This document shows, piece by piece, positions 13,465-21,840 of a stretch of DNA of 64,000 nt; position 1 is the first letter of the stretch, and every line of letters begins with the position of its first letter. Source of the DNA: Minicystis rosea (GTDB taxonomy: Bacteria; Myxococcota_A; Polyangia; Polyangiales; Polyangiaceae); NCBI GenBank assembly GCA_001931535.1, contig CP016211.1, positions 13,500,377-13,564,376 on the forward strand, read 5' to 3'. The position numbers were made by a program, and so were the translations under genes. Under the pieces are notes generated by a model. It saw only the letters and a list, made by a program, of their open reading frames with translations. It was not told where the DNA came from and made no database searches.

Positions 13465-13611
13465 TCAGCCCTCTTCCTTCACCCGGCAGCGCGCATCGCC
13501 ATCCGCGGTGACGATCACGGTGCTGCGCGGGCGGTTCGAGCGGGCATGTCGCCGCCCTTCGAGCCGCCCTTGGAGGGGAAGGCAGCCGGGCGCGACCGTC
13601 GGGGGCAGCAC
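13465..13611 (-). CDS. Possible small protein (48 aa)
   Basis: GTG at 13611, preceded by GGAACGGAAG, opens a 49-codon frame ending at 13465 (C-terminus STVIVTADGDARCRVKEEG). The C-terminal half reads like a real beta-rich protein end, and the third-position composition is GC-rich. It overlaps no accepted gene in the 290-base gap upstream of pheT. No family is recognised, and it may be chance in GC-rich DNA. Confidence 0.3.
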   Translation of the reverse strand: MLPPTVAPGCLPLQGRLEGRRHARSNRPRSTVIVTADGDARCRVKEEG

Positions 13612-13643
13612 CTTCCGTTCCGGCATGATACACAGCCCGAATC

Positions 13644-14480
13644 ATGGACCAGGGCATCCACGAAAAGCTTTCCCGGTTGCGCGCCCGCCTGCGCGAGCTC
13701 GGCTCGGTTCTGGTCTGTTATTCGGGCGGGGTCGACAGCGCCTTCGTGCTCGCCGTCGCCCATGCCGAGCTCGGCGCGCGCGCCGTCGGCATGACGGCCG
13801 TCTCTCCCAGCCTCGCGCCGGCCGAGAAGGACGAAGCGACCACCGTCGCAAAGCAGATCGGCGCCGATCACCGCCTCGTCGAGTCCCACGAAATCGAGGA
13901 CCCGAGCTACGTGGCCAACAACCCCGATCGCTGCTTCCACTGCAAGAGCGAGCTTTATCGCATCGCCGTCGTGAAGCGCGCCGAGTGGGATCTCGCGGCC
14001 ATCGTCAATGGCACGAACCTCGACGATCTCGGTGACTACCGGCCTGGGCTCGAAGCAGCCAAGCAAGCCGGCGTCGTCAGCCCGCTCATCGATGCCGGCT
14101 TCACCAAAGCGGATGTGCGCGCGGGCGCGGTAGAGGTGGGCCTCGGCATTTGGGACAAGCCGGCCGCGGCCTGCCTCTCGAGCCGCATCCCTTATGGCAC
14201 CTCGGTCACGCGCGAGCGTCTCACGCAGATCGGCGGCTTCGAGGCCGCGCTCAAGCAGCTCGGCTTCCGCCAAGTGCGCGTGCGCTGGCACGAGGGGCTG
14301 GCGCGCATCGAGCTCGCCGTCGAGGAGCTTGCGCGCGCCGCCGATCCGGCCGTGCGCGGCGCCGTCGTCGAAGCCGGCAAGAAGCACGGCTTCCGCTATG
14401 TCACCCTCGATCTCGGCGGCTACCGCATGGGCAGCCACAACGAGGTCCTCGTCGGCCGCGCGCTCCGGGTCGTGAGCTGA
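13644..14480 (+). CDS. larE: LarE-like ATP-dependent sacrificial sulfur transferase
   Basis: 278 residues, normal LarE size. The PP-loop SGGVDS at 27-32 binds ATP. Cys97 and Cys100 lie in RCFHCKSELY, and Cys177 in ACLSSRIPYG corresponds to the sacrificial cysteine Cys176 of the Lactiplantibacillus plantarum enzyme. LarE adenylates and thiolates the nicotinate-derived precursor of the nickel-pincer (NPN) cofactor of lactate racemase. With three cysteines present, an Fe-S-cluster-using version that recycles sulfur is also possible. No larA, larB or larC is visible nearby, so the acceptor may differ. The stop overlaps the next start (TGATG), so the MBL hydrolase is co-translated. Confidence 0.85.
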   Translation: MDQGIHEKLSRLRARLRELGSVLVCYSGGVDSAFVLAVAHAELGARAVGMTAVSPSLAPAEKDEATTVAKQIGADHRLVESHEIEDPSYVANNPDRCFHCKSELYRIAVVKRAEWDLAAIVNGTNLDDLGDYRPGLEAAKQAGVVSPLIDAGFTKADVRAGAVEVGLGIWDKPAAACLSSRIPYGTSVTRERLTQIGGFEAALKQLGFRQVRVRWHEGLARIELAVEELARAADPAVRGAVVEAGKKHGFRYVTLDLGGYRMGSHNEVLVGRALRVVS

Positions 14481-15403
14481 TGGGTCGCTTCGATCACCTG
14501 GCCACGAAGCCCGTGCGCGGCCCGCGCGACATCCTCAAGTGGAAGGTCGTCGACGCCCTCGCCGGCAAGAACCGCACGGATCCAGGCGGCTTCGTCACGC
14601 CCCGCCGCGATCCGGATCGCGCCCTCATCGACTCGGGCGCGCCGCAGATCACCTGGATCGGACACGCCAGTTTCCTCTTCACGCTGGGTGGCAAACGCAT
14701 CCTCGTCGATCCCATCTTCTGCAATTGGCTCGGCCCCGTGTCGCGCCTCGCGCCGCCGGGCCTGGCCGTCGAATCGCTGCCTCCGATCGACGTCGTCCTG
14801 GTGACGCACAACCACCGTGATCATCTGGATCCGTGGAGCCTCGGTCAGCTCGGCCGCGCGCCCACGTTCGTGGTGCCGCTCGGCAACGGTGATCTCCTGA
14901 AAAGCCTCGGCGCCGAGAAGGTCATCGAGCTCGATTGGTGGAAGTCGACCGATCTCGGCTCCCTCGAAATCGCCCTCGTGCCTGCGCGTCATTGGTCGAT
15001 GCGCTACCCCTGGGATCGCAACGACGCCCTGTGGGGCGGCTTCGTGGTGCGCTCCAACGACGGCTCCGCCTACCACTCCGGCGACACGGCGTTCTTCGAC
15101 GGCTTCGCCGAGATCGGCAAGACCTTCGGCCCCATCGATTGGGCCATGCTCCCCATCGGCGCTTACGAGCCGCGCTGGTTCATGGAGCCGCAGCACATGG
15201 GCCCGGAAGAGGCGGTGGAGGCCGCGCGCCACCTCGACGCGCGTCACCTCGTGGCCATGCATTGGGGCACCTTCCGCCTCACCGACGAGCCCATCGGCGA
15301 GCCTCCCGAGCGCGCCCGCAAAGCCTTCGCCGAGGCCGCCGATCGCGACCGCGATCTGTGGATCCTCGACGTCGGCGAGACACGCCGCCTCGAGCGGCGT
15401 TGA
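14480..15403 (+). CDS. MBL-fold metallohydrolase (NAPE-PLD/UlaG-like)
   Basis: 307 residues. ATG 14480 overlaps the larE stop by one base and is preferred to longer in-frame starts inside larE. Metallo-beta-lactamase motifs are intact: TWIGHASFLF and ILVDPIF in the first strands, THNHRDHLD (HxHxDH metal ligands), ARHWSMR, HSGDTAFFDGF, and a late MHWGTFRL. The pattern resembles NAPE-hydrolysing phospholipase D and UlaG-type hydrolases of phosphodiester or lactone substrates. The actual substrate is unknown. Coupling to a larE-like gene is the only context clue. A strong hairpin follows the stop. Confidence 0.88.
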   Translation: MGRFDHLATKPVRGPRDILKWKVVDALAGKNRTDPGGFVTPRRDPDRALIDSGAPQITWIGHASFLFTLGGKRILVDPIFCNWLGPVSRLAPPGLAVESLPPIDVVLVTHNHRDHLDPWSLGQLGRAPTFVVPLGNGDLLKSLGAEKVIELDWWKSTDLGSLEIALVPARHWSMRYPWDRNDALWGGFVVRSNDGSAYHSGDTAFFDGFAEIGKTFGPIDWAMLPIGAYEPRWFMEPQHMGPEEAVEAARHLDARHLVAMHWGTFRLTDEPIGEPPERARKAFAEAADRDRDLWILDVGETRRLERR

Positions 15404-15421
15404 GACGGTCGCTCCCCCGAC

Positions 15422-15466
15422 AACCATTCTCGCGGCAGGCCCGATGAGCGGGCCGCGAGAATGGTT
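15422..15466. terminator. Bidirectional hairpin between convergent genes
   Basis: AACCATTCTCGCGG at 15422-15435 pairs perfectly with CCGCGAGAATGGTT at 15453-15466, with an inner CCCG/CGGG extension. It sits directly between the MBL hydrolase stop and the stop codon of the convergent lnt gene. Confidence 0.7.
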
Positions 15467-17034
15467 TACGCCGCTTGCCGGCGCCGGCGCACGGCCATGA
15501 TCCCGATGGCGACGGCGCCCGCGTAGAACGGCAGATCGCCGACGCGCTCGTAGACCGTCGCCGGCGTCATCAAGCGCACCTCGCTCACGAAGCTGTCCTC
15601 TTGGAAGAGGCCGCCGTGCTTCACGACGCGGCCGGCCGGATCGACGATGGCCGACACCCCGGTGTTCGCCGCGCGCACCAGGAAGCGGCGATGCTCCACC
15701 GCGCGGAGCTGCCCGAGCGCGAGGTGCTCCCACGGCTCGATGCTGTCGCCGAACCACGTATCGATGGCGATGTTCACGAGGAGCTCGGGCTTCCCCTCGC
15801 TCACGGCCTGGTTCACGAACCAGGGGAGGATGTCCTCGTAACAGATGAGCACCGAGATCGGGTGTCCGGTGAGATCCAAAGGCGCCACCGACTCACCGGG
15901 AATCATGTGCCCCGCGTTGGGCAAGCGATCGTAGAGCGAAGGGAACGACTCGCCGAAGGGGATGAATTCGCCGAAGGGCAAGAGATAGTGCTTGTCGTAG
16001 CGACCGATGATGGCCCCGTCGAAGTTCGAGACGAGGGCGCTGTTGAGATCGCGCACCGCGCCGCTCGAGCGGCGCCGCAGCGTGGCCCCGAAGATCACCG
16101 GCACCTCCAGATCACGCGTGATCCGCTGGGCGCTCTGCTTGTAGGTGGCCTCGTCGAGGATGTCGGGAATCGCGCCCTCGCTCCACACCACCAGGTTCGC
16201 GCCCTGTCCGCGGAGCTTCTCGGTCAAGCGCCGGTGGACGCCGACGCCGCCCGCGCGCGTGATCAAAGGCAGGTTGCCTTGCGCCACTCCGACCTTCACC
16301 GCCGGCGCGGCCGCGGCCAGCGCTTCGACCTGCTTGATGCGATAGGCACCGTAGGCCGCGCCGAGGAGCGGTGCGCACAAGCCCGCGAGGACCAGATTGC
16401 GATTCGGTCGCACGCGCGAAAGGCGGGCGCTCACGAGCTCGGCGATCGCGAGGTTCGGCCCGAGGAGCAGCGCGCCCGCGAGGTAGACGCCGCCGAGATC
16501 CGCCGTCTGCATCAAGAGTGGCGTCTCGTGCATCATGAAGGCGAGATACCAGGGGAAGAGCAGCGGATAGACGAGCTCCGCCGTCGTGGAGGCGAGCACG
16601 AAGGCGATCGCGCCGGGCCAGCCGCGCGCATCGGCGCGGGCCGTGAGCCACGCGGTGAACGCGAGCCGCCCGCCCTGATAAGCGCACATCGCGATCATGA
16701 GCAGCGCGCACGCCGGCCCGGGCAGGCCGCTGAAGCGCTGAAACATCCCATACAGCCAATGGAAGCCGAGCAGCGAGGCTACGAAGCCCGCGACGAGCCC
16801 GAGCTTCGCCGCATCCCGCGGGGCGCGCCCGCGCAGCGCGACGAGCAGCGGCACCAGGGTGACGAAGGCCATGGGCCACACGTTCACCCCAGGAACGCCG
16901 AGGAAATACATGACCCCGGAGAGCACGGCGAGCGCGTAGGCGACACGAAGCGAGAACAGTGGCGCGGCCGACGGCAGGGGCGCGCTCTCGGGCGCTTCGT
17001 CGTCGGCAACATCCTTTGCAGCAGCGGGCGTCAC
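15466..17034 (-). CDS. lnt: Apolipoprotein N-acyltransferase
   Basis: 522 residues with a GTG start. Five to seven transmembrane segments in the first 230 residues precede a periplasmic carbon-nitrogen-hydrolase domain. The catalytic triad is visible: Glu in NLVVWSEGAIPD, Lys in GRYDKHYLLPFGEFIP, Cys in SVLICYEDILPW. Lnt transfers a third acyl chain to the N-terminal Cys of lipoproteins, the last step before Lol export. This fits the many lipoprotein genes around it. The C-terminus ends in a last membrane helix and an Arg-rich tail. No operon partner is seen. Confidence 0.95.
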   Translation of the reverse strand: MTPAAAKDVADDEAPESAPLPSAAPLFSLRVAYALAVLSGVMYFLGVPGVNVWPMAFVTLVPLLVALRGRAPRDAAKLGLVAGFVASLLGFHWLYGMFQRFSGLPGPACALLMIAMCAYQGGRLAFTAWLTARADARGWPGAIAFVLASTTAELVYPLLFPWYLAFMMHETPLLMQTADLGGVYLAGALLLGPNLAIAELVSARLSRVRPNRNLVLAGLCAPLLGAAYGAYRIKQVEALAAAAPAVKVGVAQGNLPLITRAGGVGVHRRLTEKLRGQGANLVVWSEGAIPDILDEATYKQSAQRITRDLEVPVIFGATLRRRSSGAVRDLNSALVSNFDGAIIGRYDKHYLLPFGEFIPFGESFPSLYDRLPNAGHMIPGESVAPLDLTGHPISVLICYEDILPWFVNQAVSEGKPELLVNIAIDTWFGDSIEPWEHLALGQLRAVEHRRFLVRAANTGVSAIVDPAGRVVKHGGLFQEDSFVSEVRLMTPATVYERVGDLPFYAGAVAIGIMAVRRRRQAA

Positions 17035-17254
17035 GGCGCGTGCGTATGACGGCGGCGCGCCCGCGCGTCAACGGAGCGCGCGCCCCCGATTGGCAACGTG
17101 ACCGGGAAAACCAGCCACGAAGACGAGCGCGCCTTCGTGACCCGAGGACGATGGTGCGCGTCTGATCGCAAAGCCCCCCTCGCGGCACACCTCGGCACGT
17201 GCTCTCCGGCGGCTGCGTGAAACGCGGACCCTTCTTCGCGGCACGACACGTGTC

Positions 17255-17734
17255 ATGCTCGGCCCCATGACCGCTCGTGCCCTCGTCGCGCTGGCCCTGG
17301 CCTCGCTCTCCGCCGTCACCGGGTGCCATCAGATCCACCTCGATCCCAACGCGAAGCCCGAGCTCCAAGTCGGCACCGGCGAGGACGACTTCGAGACGCT
17401 GGGCACGGGGGTCACAGTGCCGGTGATCTATGGCCCGCAGGGCGGGAGCCACATCTGGTTCGCGGCGCGCTGCCGCGCCCTCGGCGAGCACGCGGTGCTC
17501 GACTACAGCCTCGAAGACGAGCAGGGCAACGTCGTCAGCGGGCCGCAACAGGTGATGCTCCCCGACGATCCCGACGACGACGAAGGCTGGCGCACGCTCA
17601 CCGGCCTCCAAGCCTTCGTCGGCGACCTGGGCGAGGGCATGCACCTGACGTTCAAAGGCCACGTCGACGACTCCATCGGTCACACGCTCGACGCGAGCGG
17701 CGAAGCGACGGTGCACGGCAGCGACTCGCTCTGA
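17255..17734 (+). CDS. Small lipoprotein of unknown function
   Basis: 159 residues. The signal peptide ends in AVTGC, a good lipobox; a start at the second ATG (17267, MTARALVALALAS) would give a more compact one. The mature part (about 135 residues) is acidic and beta-rich (GGSHIWFAARCRALGEHAVL, then a DDPDDDEGW loop), like a small immunoglobulin-type or all-beta domain. No family is recognised. It is followed at once by a TIR-bearing repeat element whose first hairpin could act as its terminator. Confidence 0.6.
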   Translation: MLGPMTARALVALALASLSAVTGCHQIHLDPNAKPELQVGTGEDDFETLGTGVTVPVIYGPQGGSHIWFAARCRALGEHAVLDYSLEDEQGNVVSGPQQVMLPDDPDDDEGWRTLTGLQAFVGDLGEGMHLTFKGHVDDSIGHTLDASGEATVHGSDSL

Positions 17735-17948
17735 TTCACACGGCGGGGACTCGCGTCCCCGCCGCCCCGTCCTCATGTGGGGCTTCGGGTCGGCTTCGCC
17801 GCCCTACGCCCCACGCCCCACCGGCGGAGCCGTCGGGGCCCCACCACCCCGCGATCCACCCGCAATTTCCAGGGCGTTTCGCCGCTTCGGGCCTGGCGCT
17901 CGTCGCATCGAGATACGCGCTCACGGACAAAGTCATCAGCCGTGTGAA
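17735..17948. repeat. TIR-bearing non-coding element, long copy (214 bp)
   Basis: Begins TTCACACGGC and ends GCCGTGTGAA, perfect 10-bp terminal inverted repeats. Just inside the left end is a perfect hairpin, CGGCGGGGAC/GTCCCCGCCG (17741-17764). The right part (17905-17948) carries CGTCGCATCG and CGGACAAAGTC. A shorter, oppositely oriented relative lies at 19806-19868, on the other side of the intervening membrane-protein gene. Confidence 0.6.
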
Positions 17949-18059
17949 TGAAGGGGATGGAGGACGTTCGCCGCGCGGAAGGGCGATATCGTGCTTCGCG
18001 CGGCGGACGTTTCGTCGATTCGTTTGCGGTGAACGTTGGGGACGCGCCGCTCGCCGCCA

Positions 18060-19616
18060 TCACCCCGGCCGCCCACCCGGCGGCCACCCGCCCGGGGGGC
18101 TCTGCTGCTCCGGATGCGCGGCCTGCGGGCTCCACTGCTGTGAAGGCTGACCAGGTTGCGCATGGGGATTCTGCGCCGGCGGATACCCCTGTTGCGGATA
18201 GGGATTCTGCGCCGGCGGATATCCTTGTTGCGGATAGGGACTCTGCGCCGGCGGATACCCTGCTTGCGGCGGCGCGCCTTGGGCCGGCAACTGGGCCTCG
18301 GCGGCGAGCCGCGCGGCCTTCTTCTTACGCCGGATCGCGCCGAACCCCGCGACGCCGCCGCCCGCCGCGATCATGACCAACCCGATGGAGAGCTGGATGG
18401 TGCCTTCCATCAAGCGGTCGCTCTCGTAGTCGCGGGCCCAGTGGGCCTGCTTCTGGAGCGACTCGCGGGTCTTCGCGTCACGCGCGGCCTTGGCCTCGCG
18501 CTCGAGGCGCACGGCGCGGTCGCCTTCGTCGCCGGCCCGGGTGAAGCGATTGGCGCCGCTCACCACCATCAGGAGACCGGGCAGCACCAACACGCAAATG
18601 CCGGTGGCCGGGTGCGTCAGGCCCGACACGACGCCTTCTCGATCGAGGGCCGGGAGCGTGAGCACGGGGCTCGGCTTGGGATCGCCCTCGCGCTGGAAAG
18701 GCTCGTTCTTGGCGCCGAGCAGATCGAAGAGGAGCCCGAGCCAGAGGCCGGCGATCATCACCGCGTCGCCGCCGTCGAGGCGCGCGCCCGTCGGGCCCGC
18801 GTCCCATTTGCGATCCGAGGTGATCGTCAATTCGAGCGCGCCGGGCTGACCGAGGAAATGCTTGGTCTCGAAGCCCTCGGGCAGCTTCAGCCGCTTGTAT
18901 GCATCGGGGCCGAGCAGGGCGGCCTCGGGGTAGGCGTCGGGCGCAAAGCGCAGCGCCACCGCGTCGTGAAACCAGCCTTGGGTGCGCGTGCGCGTGATGC
19001 GCGTGTTGCCGCGGACCTCGACCTGCACGGCGCGCCGCTGCGAATCGGCGCGCGTGTAACGGAAGCCGACGCCGCCCTCGATCCGGCCTTCGACGAGGAG
19101 CCAATCGTCGTGATGGTACGTCACGCTCCAGCCCGTCTCGTCGCGATCGATCTTCTTTTTGCGCCCGAGATCGAGGGGCGCGAGATCGAGCTTCACCTTG
19201 ATCGGCGTGCCCGGCTCGAGCCGGAGCCGGCGGATGAACCCGCTCGCCATCTCCACGCGCTTGTGCTCGGGGCTCGGCTCCCGTGACCAGAGGACGCCGA
19301 GCACGATCGCGCCGCCCACGCCCAAGAGCAACGCAATCGGCGACGCCGGCGCCTTGTTGATGATGTTGGCCAGCACGAAGCCGGCCACGAGGCTCCCGAG
19401 CAGCCCGAAGAGGTACAGCGCAGACCGCGATTTGCCGCGCGCGCGCAGCGCCCGGATGGCCGCGAGATCGAGCTCGATCTCGTCGACGGTCGCGGTGCGC
19501 TCGTAGACCAGCGACGTCAGATACGCGCGAATGGCAGCGCTCTCGATGAGCTTCAACGCGTTGGGCGCCGGCGCGGGCGGCGGATACGGTGCCGGGCCGT
19601 AGGCGACTGGATTCAT
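18060..19616 (-). CDS. Membrane protein with Pro/Gln-rich C-terminal repeats
   Basis: 518 residues. A Pro/Ala-rich N-terminus, then two close transmembrane segments (SALYLFGLLGSLVAGFVLAN; IALLLGVGGAIVLGVLW), a long soluble region of about 220 residues rich in beta strand (DLAPLDLGRKKKIDRDETGW), a third segment (ATGICVLVLPGLLMVVSG) and a fourth (IQLSIGLVMIAAGGGVAGFG). The basic RRKKKAARLAAEA stretch leads into a tail of 12-residue repeats (GYPPAQNPYPQQ). I recognise no named family; the layout suggests an envelope protein with a disordered cytoplasmic tail. It is flanked by inverted copies of a small repeat element at 17735-17948 and 19806-19868. Confidence 0.75.
   Translation of the reverse strand: MNPVAYGPAPYPPPAPAPNALKLIESAAIRAYLTSLVYERTATVDEIELDLAAIRALRARGKSRSALYLFGLLGSLVAGFVLANIINKAPASPIALLLGVGGAIVLGVLWSREPSPEHKRVEMASGFIRRLRLEPGTPIKVKLDLAPLDLGRKKKIDRDETGWSVTYHHDDWLLVEGRIEGGVGFRYTRADSQRRAVQVEVRGNTRITRTRTQGWFHDAVALRFAPDAYPEAALLGPDAYKRLKLPEGFETKHFLGQPGALELTITSDRKWDAGPTGARLDGGDAVMIAGLWLGLLFDLLGAKNEPFQREGDPKPSPVLTLPALDREGVVSGLTHPATGICVLVLPGLLMVVSGANRFTRAGDEGDRAVRLEREAKAARDAKTRESLQKQAHWARDYESDRLMEGTIQLSIGLVMIAAGGGVAGFGAIRRKKKAARLAAEAQLPAQGAPPQAGYPPAQSPYPQQGYPPAQNPYPQQGYPPAQNPHAQPGQPSQQWSPQAAHPEQQSPPGGWPPGGRPG
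18165..18272 (-). repeat. 36-bp tandem repeat, three copies, coding
   Basis: Copies start at 18165, 18201 and 18237 with few differences (core CTGCGCCGGCGGATA). Each encodes 12 residues of the form PQQGYPPAQNPY in the tail of the membrane protein. The length is a multiple of three, so copy-number change would keep the frame. Confidence 0.85.
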
Positions 19617-19805
19617 CGGACTCCTCCACCCTCCAGCCTAGCGGCGGGGCGATTCGTCCGTAAAGGCTTGAAATGAGCCGCATCCTCCACTTCTCGCGGA
19701 GCCCGCCGGCGCCGCCTTCGGGAGCGGGAATGGAGTGTTGCCCGCAGATGCTTTTCGACACGGCGCAAAGCAGCCTGCGGGATTCGCCGCCTCCCTCCGG
19801 TGTCA

Positions 19806-19868
19806 TTCACGCGGCCGAGGACTTTGTCCGCATCCCGATGCGACGAACGTGAGTCCCCGCCGTGTGAA
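19806..19868. repeat. TIR-bearing non-coding element, short copy (63 bp)
   Basis: Begins TTCACGCGGC and ends GCCGTGTGAA. It contains GGACTTTGTCCG and GATGCGACGA, and GAGTCCCCGCCGTGTGAA at 19851-19868, the exact reverse complement of 17735-17752. It is the inverted short form of the element at 17735-17948, lacking most of the middle. It lies 11 bases beyond the 3' end of the degenerate MBL gene. Confidence 0.6.
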
Positions 19869-19879
19869 CCAGGCCAAGC

Positions 19880-20857
19880 TCACTTCGCGGCGACCTGGCT
19901 GACGAGCCCGTATGCGCCGTATTCGATCAGATACGGGAGCGCGTAATCGGGATACGCCTTCGCCGCGAGCCCAGCGATCTTCTTGTGATGCTCACCGGCT
20001 TTGGGGCCGCCGAGCTCGCCCTTCGCTGCGCCCAGATCGGCGACGTATTTCGTGACGAGCGCGTTCATCGCATCGAGATACGCCTGCTCCGCCTTCACGG
20101 CCTCGGCGACCTTGGCGGCCTCACCGCGCCCACCGTAGACGGTGGCGTCCTTGTAAGCCGAGAGCTCGTCGAGCGCGAGCTTCCACGACGACAGATCCGG
20201 CGCCGGCTTGCCACCGACGATCCCGCCCTCGAGCCAAGCATGTGCCTTGTGATGCACGAGATCGCCGACCACGAGCCCGTTCAACGCGGGGATGAACGCC
20301 ACCGTCTGCGTGCTCGAGACACCGCGGTGCGAAAGCTCGTGGAGCTTCACCTGGGCGCGGCCGTCGAGGGAGAGGTCGAGATCGCCCTTGAAGGTGATAT
20401 CGATTTTGGCCTCCTCGGGATACGTCGCGTCGGTGAACATCTTGGCGACGTTCACGAAGTAATACTTCTTGTAAGCGTGGACGCCGGGGATCGCCTTGGC
20501 GGTGCTCTCGCTGGCGACGACCTTCGCGCCGATGGCTTGGAAGGCGCTCGCGCCGTTGAACTTGTCGGGGTTCGGGTGGGTCACCACCAGATAGCGAATC
20601 GGGTGCGCGGTCTTGCTTTGGATCTCCGCGATCAGCTTCTTCGCCAGGCCCGCGGTGAACTGCGCGTCGAAGACGACGACCTCACGACCGGTGTCGAGCC
20701 AATGGGAGTGCGTGTCGAAGCCGGCGGCATCGGAGGTGAAGGTGACGAGCTGCGGCGCCACACTGGGCTCGGACGTGGGTTGTGACGCGGTCTCCGGCGC
20801 GCGGGCGTCGGCGCAGGCGGCAGTGAGCACGGCGAGGGCGAGCAGAATGGATCGCAT
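19880..20857 (-). CDS. MBL-fold lipoprotein with degenerate metal motif
   Basis: 325 residues with lipobox LTAAC (Cys15). The domain follows metallo-beta-lactamase order (VVVFDAQFTAGLAKKLIAEI, then HPIRYLVVTHPNPDKFNG), but the expected HxHxDH ligand motif reads HPNPDK at 94-99, so two of three His ligands are gone. Later elements (LSHRGVSSTQT, GLVVGDLVHHKAHAWLEGG) are kept. It may bind metal differently or act as a non-enzymatic binder. A helical tail of about 80 residues follows. It is divergent from an AraC-type regulator 154 bases away, which probably controls it. Confidence 0.78.
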   Translation of the reverse strand: MRSILLALAVLTAACADARAPETASQPTSEPSVAPQLVTFTSDAAGFDTHSHWLDTGREVVVFDAQFTAGLAKKLIAEIQSKTAHPIRYLVVTHPNPDKFNGASAFQAIGAKVVASESTAKAIPGVHAYKKYYFVNVAKMFTDATYPEEAKIDITFKGDLDLSLDGRAQVKLHELSHRGVSSTQTVAFIPALNGLVVGDLVHHKAHAWLEGGIVGGKPAPDLSSWKLALDELSAYKDATVYGGRGEAAKVAEAVKAEQAYLDAMNALVTKYVADLGAAKGELGGPKAGEHHKKIAGLAAKAYPDYALPYLIEYGAYGLVSQVAAK

Positions 20858-21011
20858 GATGAGGTTCCTCGTGAGCGCAGGTCTGTTTGGGCAAGGCGGG
20901 AGTCACGGCGGCGCGGCCGTCGCCGTCTCGTCTCCCGCTCACGAACGAAACCTAAGCGCATCAGGCTTGGCAATCTCGGCGCGGTTGGACAAAGAATAGG
21001 TCGAAACGGAC

Positions 21012-21797
21012 ATGAAACGCCCTTCGGCCATCCGCCCTCGCGGCCACATCGATCCAGACGCCGCGAAGCGCCCCGCATTCGTGCTCGCCGACAGCCATGG
21101 CCCGACCGAGGGCACGTGGCACGCGCACCGGCGCGCCCAGCTCGTGCACGCGGCCGAAGGGGTGCTCACGGTCATCACCAAGGCGGGCCGCTGGGTGGTG
21201 CCGCCCCAACGTGCGGTGTGGGTTCCCGGAGGGATGGAGCACGCGGTCGCGTCGCGCCGGCCCTTTCGATTGCTGACTCTCTATCTCGATCCCGCAGCCG
21301 CGCCGCTCCCTCCCGCGTGTCGTGTGGTCGCGGTGGACCGGCTCGCGGAAGAGCTCTTGCGCGCGGCCGCGGCGTTCGGATCCGATTACCCGCTCGGCGG
21401 CTCCGAGGAGCGTTTGATGGCTGTCATCCTCGATCGCCTGCCCGCGCTCACGGAGGCGCCGCTCTCTCTACCTCACCCCGAGAGCCCCGCGCTCCAGCGT
21501 ATCGCTGCGGCGCTCGCGGTCGATCCCAGCGACGGGCGCACGCTCGAAGCATGGTGCGCCGGCGCCGGGATGACGGCGCGGACCGCGGCGCGCCGCTTCG
21601 TGACGGAGACTGGGATGACATTTGGAAGATGGCGCCAACAGCTCCGCCTGCTCGCCGCGCTCGAGCGCCTCGGGGCCGGCGAGAGCGTCACCACGGTGGC
21701 GCTCGAGGTCGGCTACGAGGACGTGTCGGCGTTCATCGCCGTGTTCAAAGCAGCGATGGGCGAGACGCCGGCCCGCTATTTCAAGGCGAATGCATGA
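21012..21797 (+). CDS. AraC-family transcriptional regulator
   Basis: 261 residues. An N-terminal cupin sensor domain (GTWHAHRRAQLVHAAEGVLT, WVVPPQRAVWVPGGMEHAV) precedes a C-terminal double helix-turn-helix (TLEAWCAGAGMTARTAARRF; ESVTTVALEVGYEDVSAFIA; FKAAMGETPARYF). This is the short AraC class common in proteobacteria. The divergent neighbour, an exported MBL-fold protein, is the obvious candidate target along with the gene itself. The ligand is unknown. The ATG at 21012 fits the start of the cupin domain; a ribosome site is weak. Confidence 0.92.
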   Translation: MKRPSAIRPRGHIDPDAAKRPAFVLADSHGPTEGTWHAHRRAQLVHAAEGVLTVITKAGRWVVPPQRAVWVPGGMEHAVASRRPFRLLTLYLDPAAAPLPPACRVVAVDRLAEELLRAAAAFGSDYPLGGSEERLMAVILDRLPALTEAPLSLPHPESPALQRIAAALAVDPSDGRTLEAWCAGAGMTARTAARRFVTETGMTFGRWRQQLRLLAALERLGAGESVTTVALEVGYEDVSAFIAVFKAAMGETPARYFKANA

Positions 21798-21840
21798 TCG
21801 AGTGAAATGAGCGAGAGGCCTTTGCGCCGAGCCGACGTGC

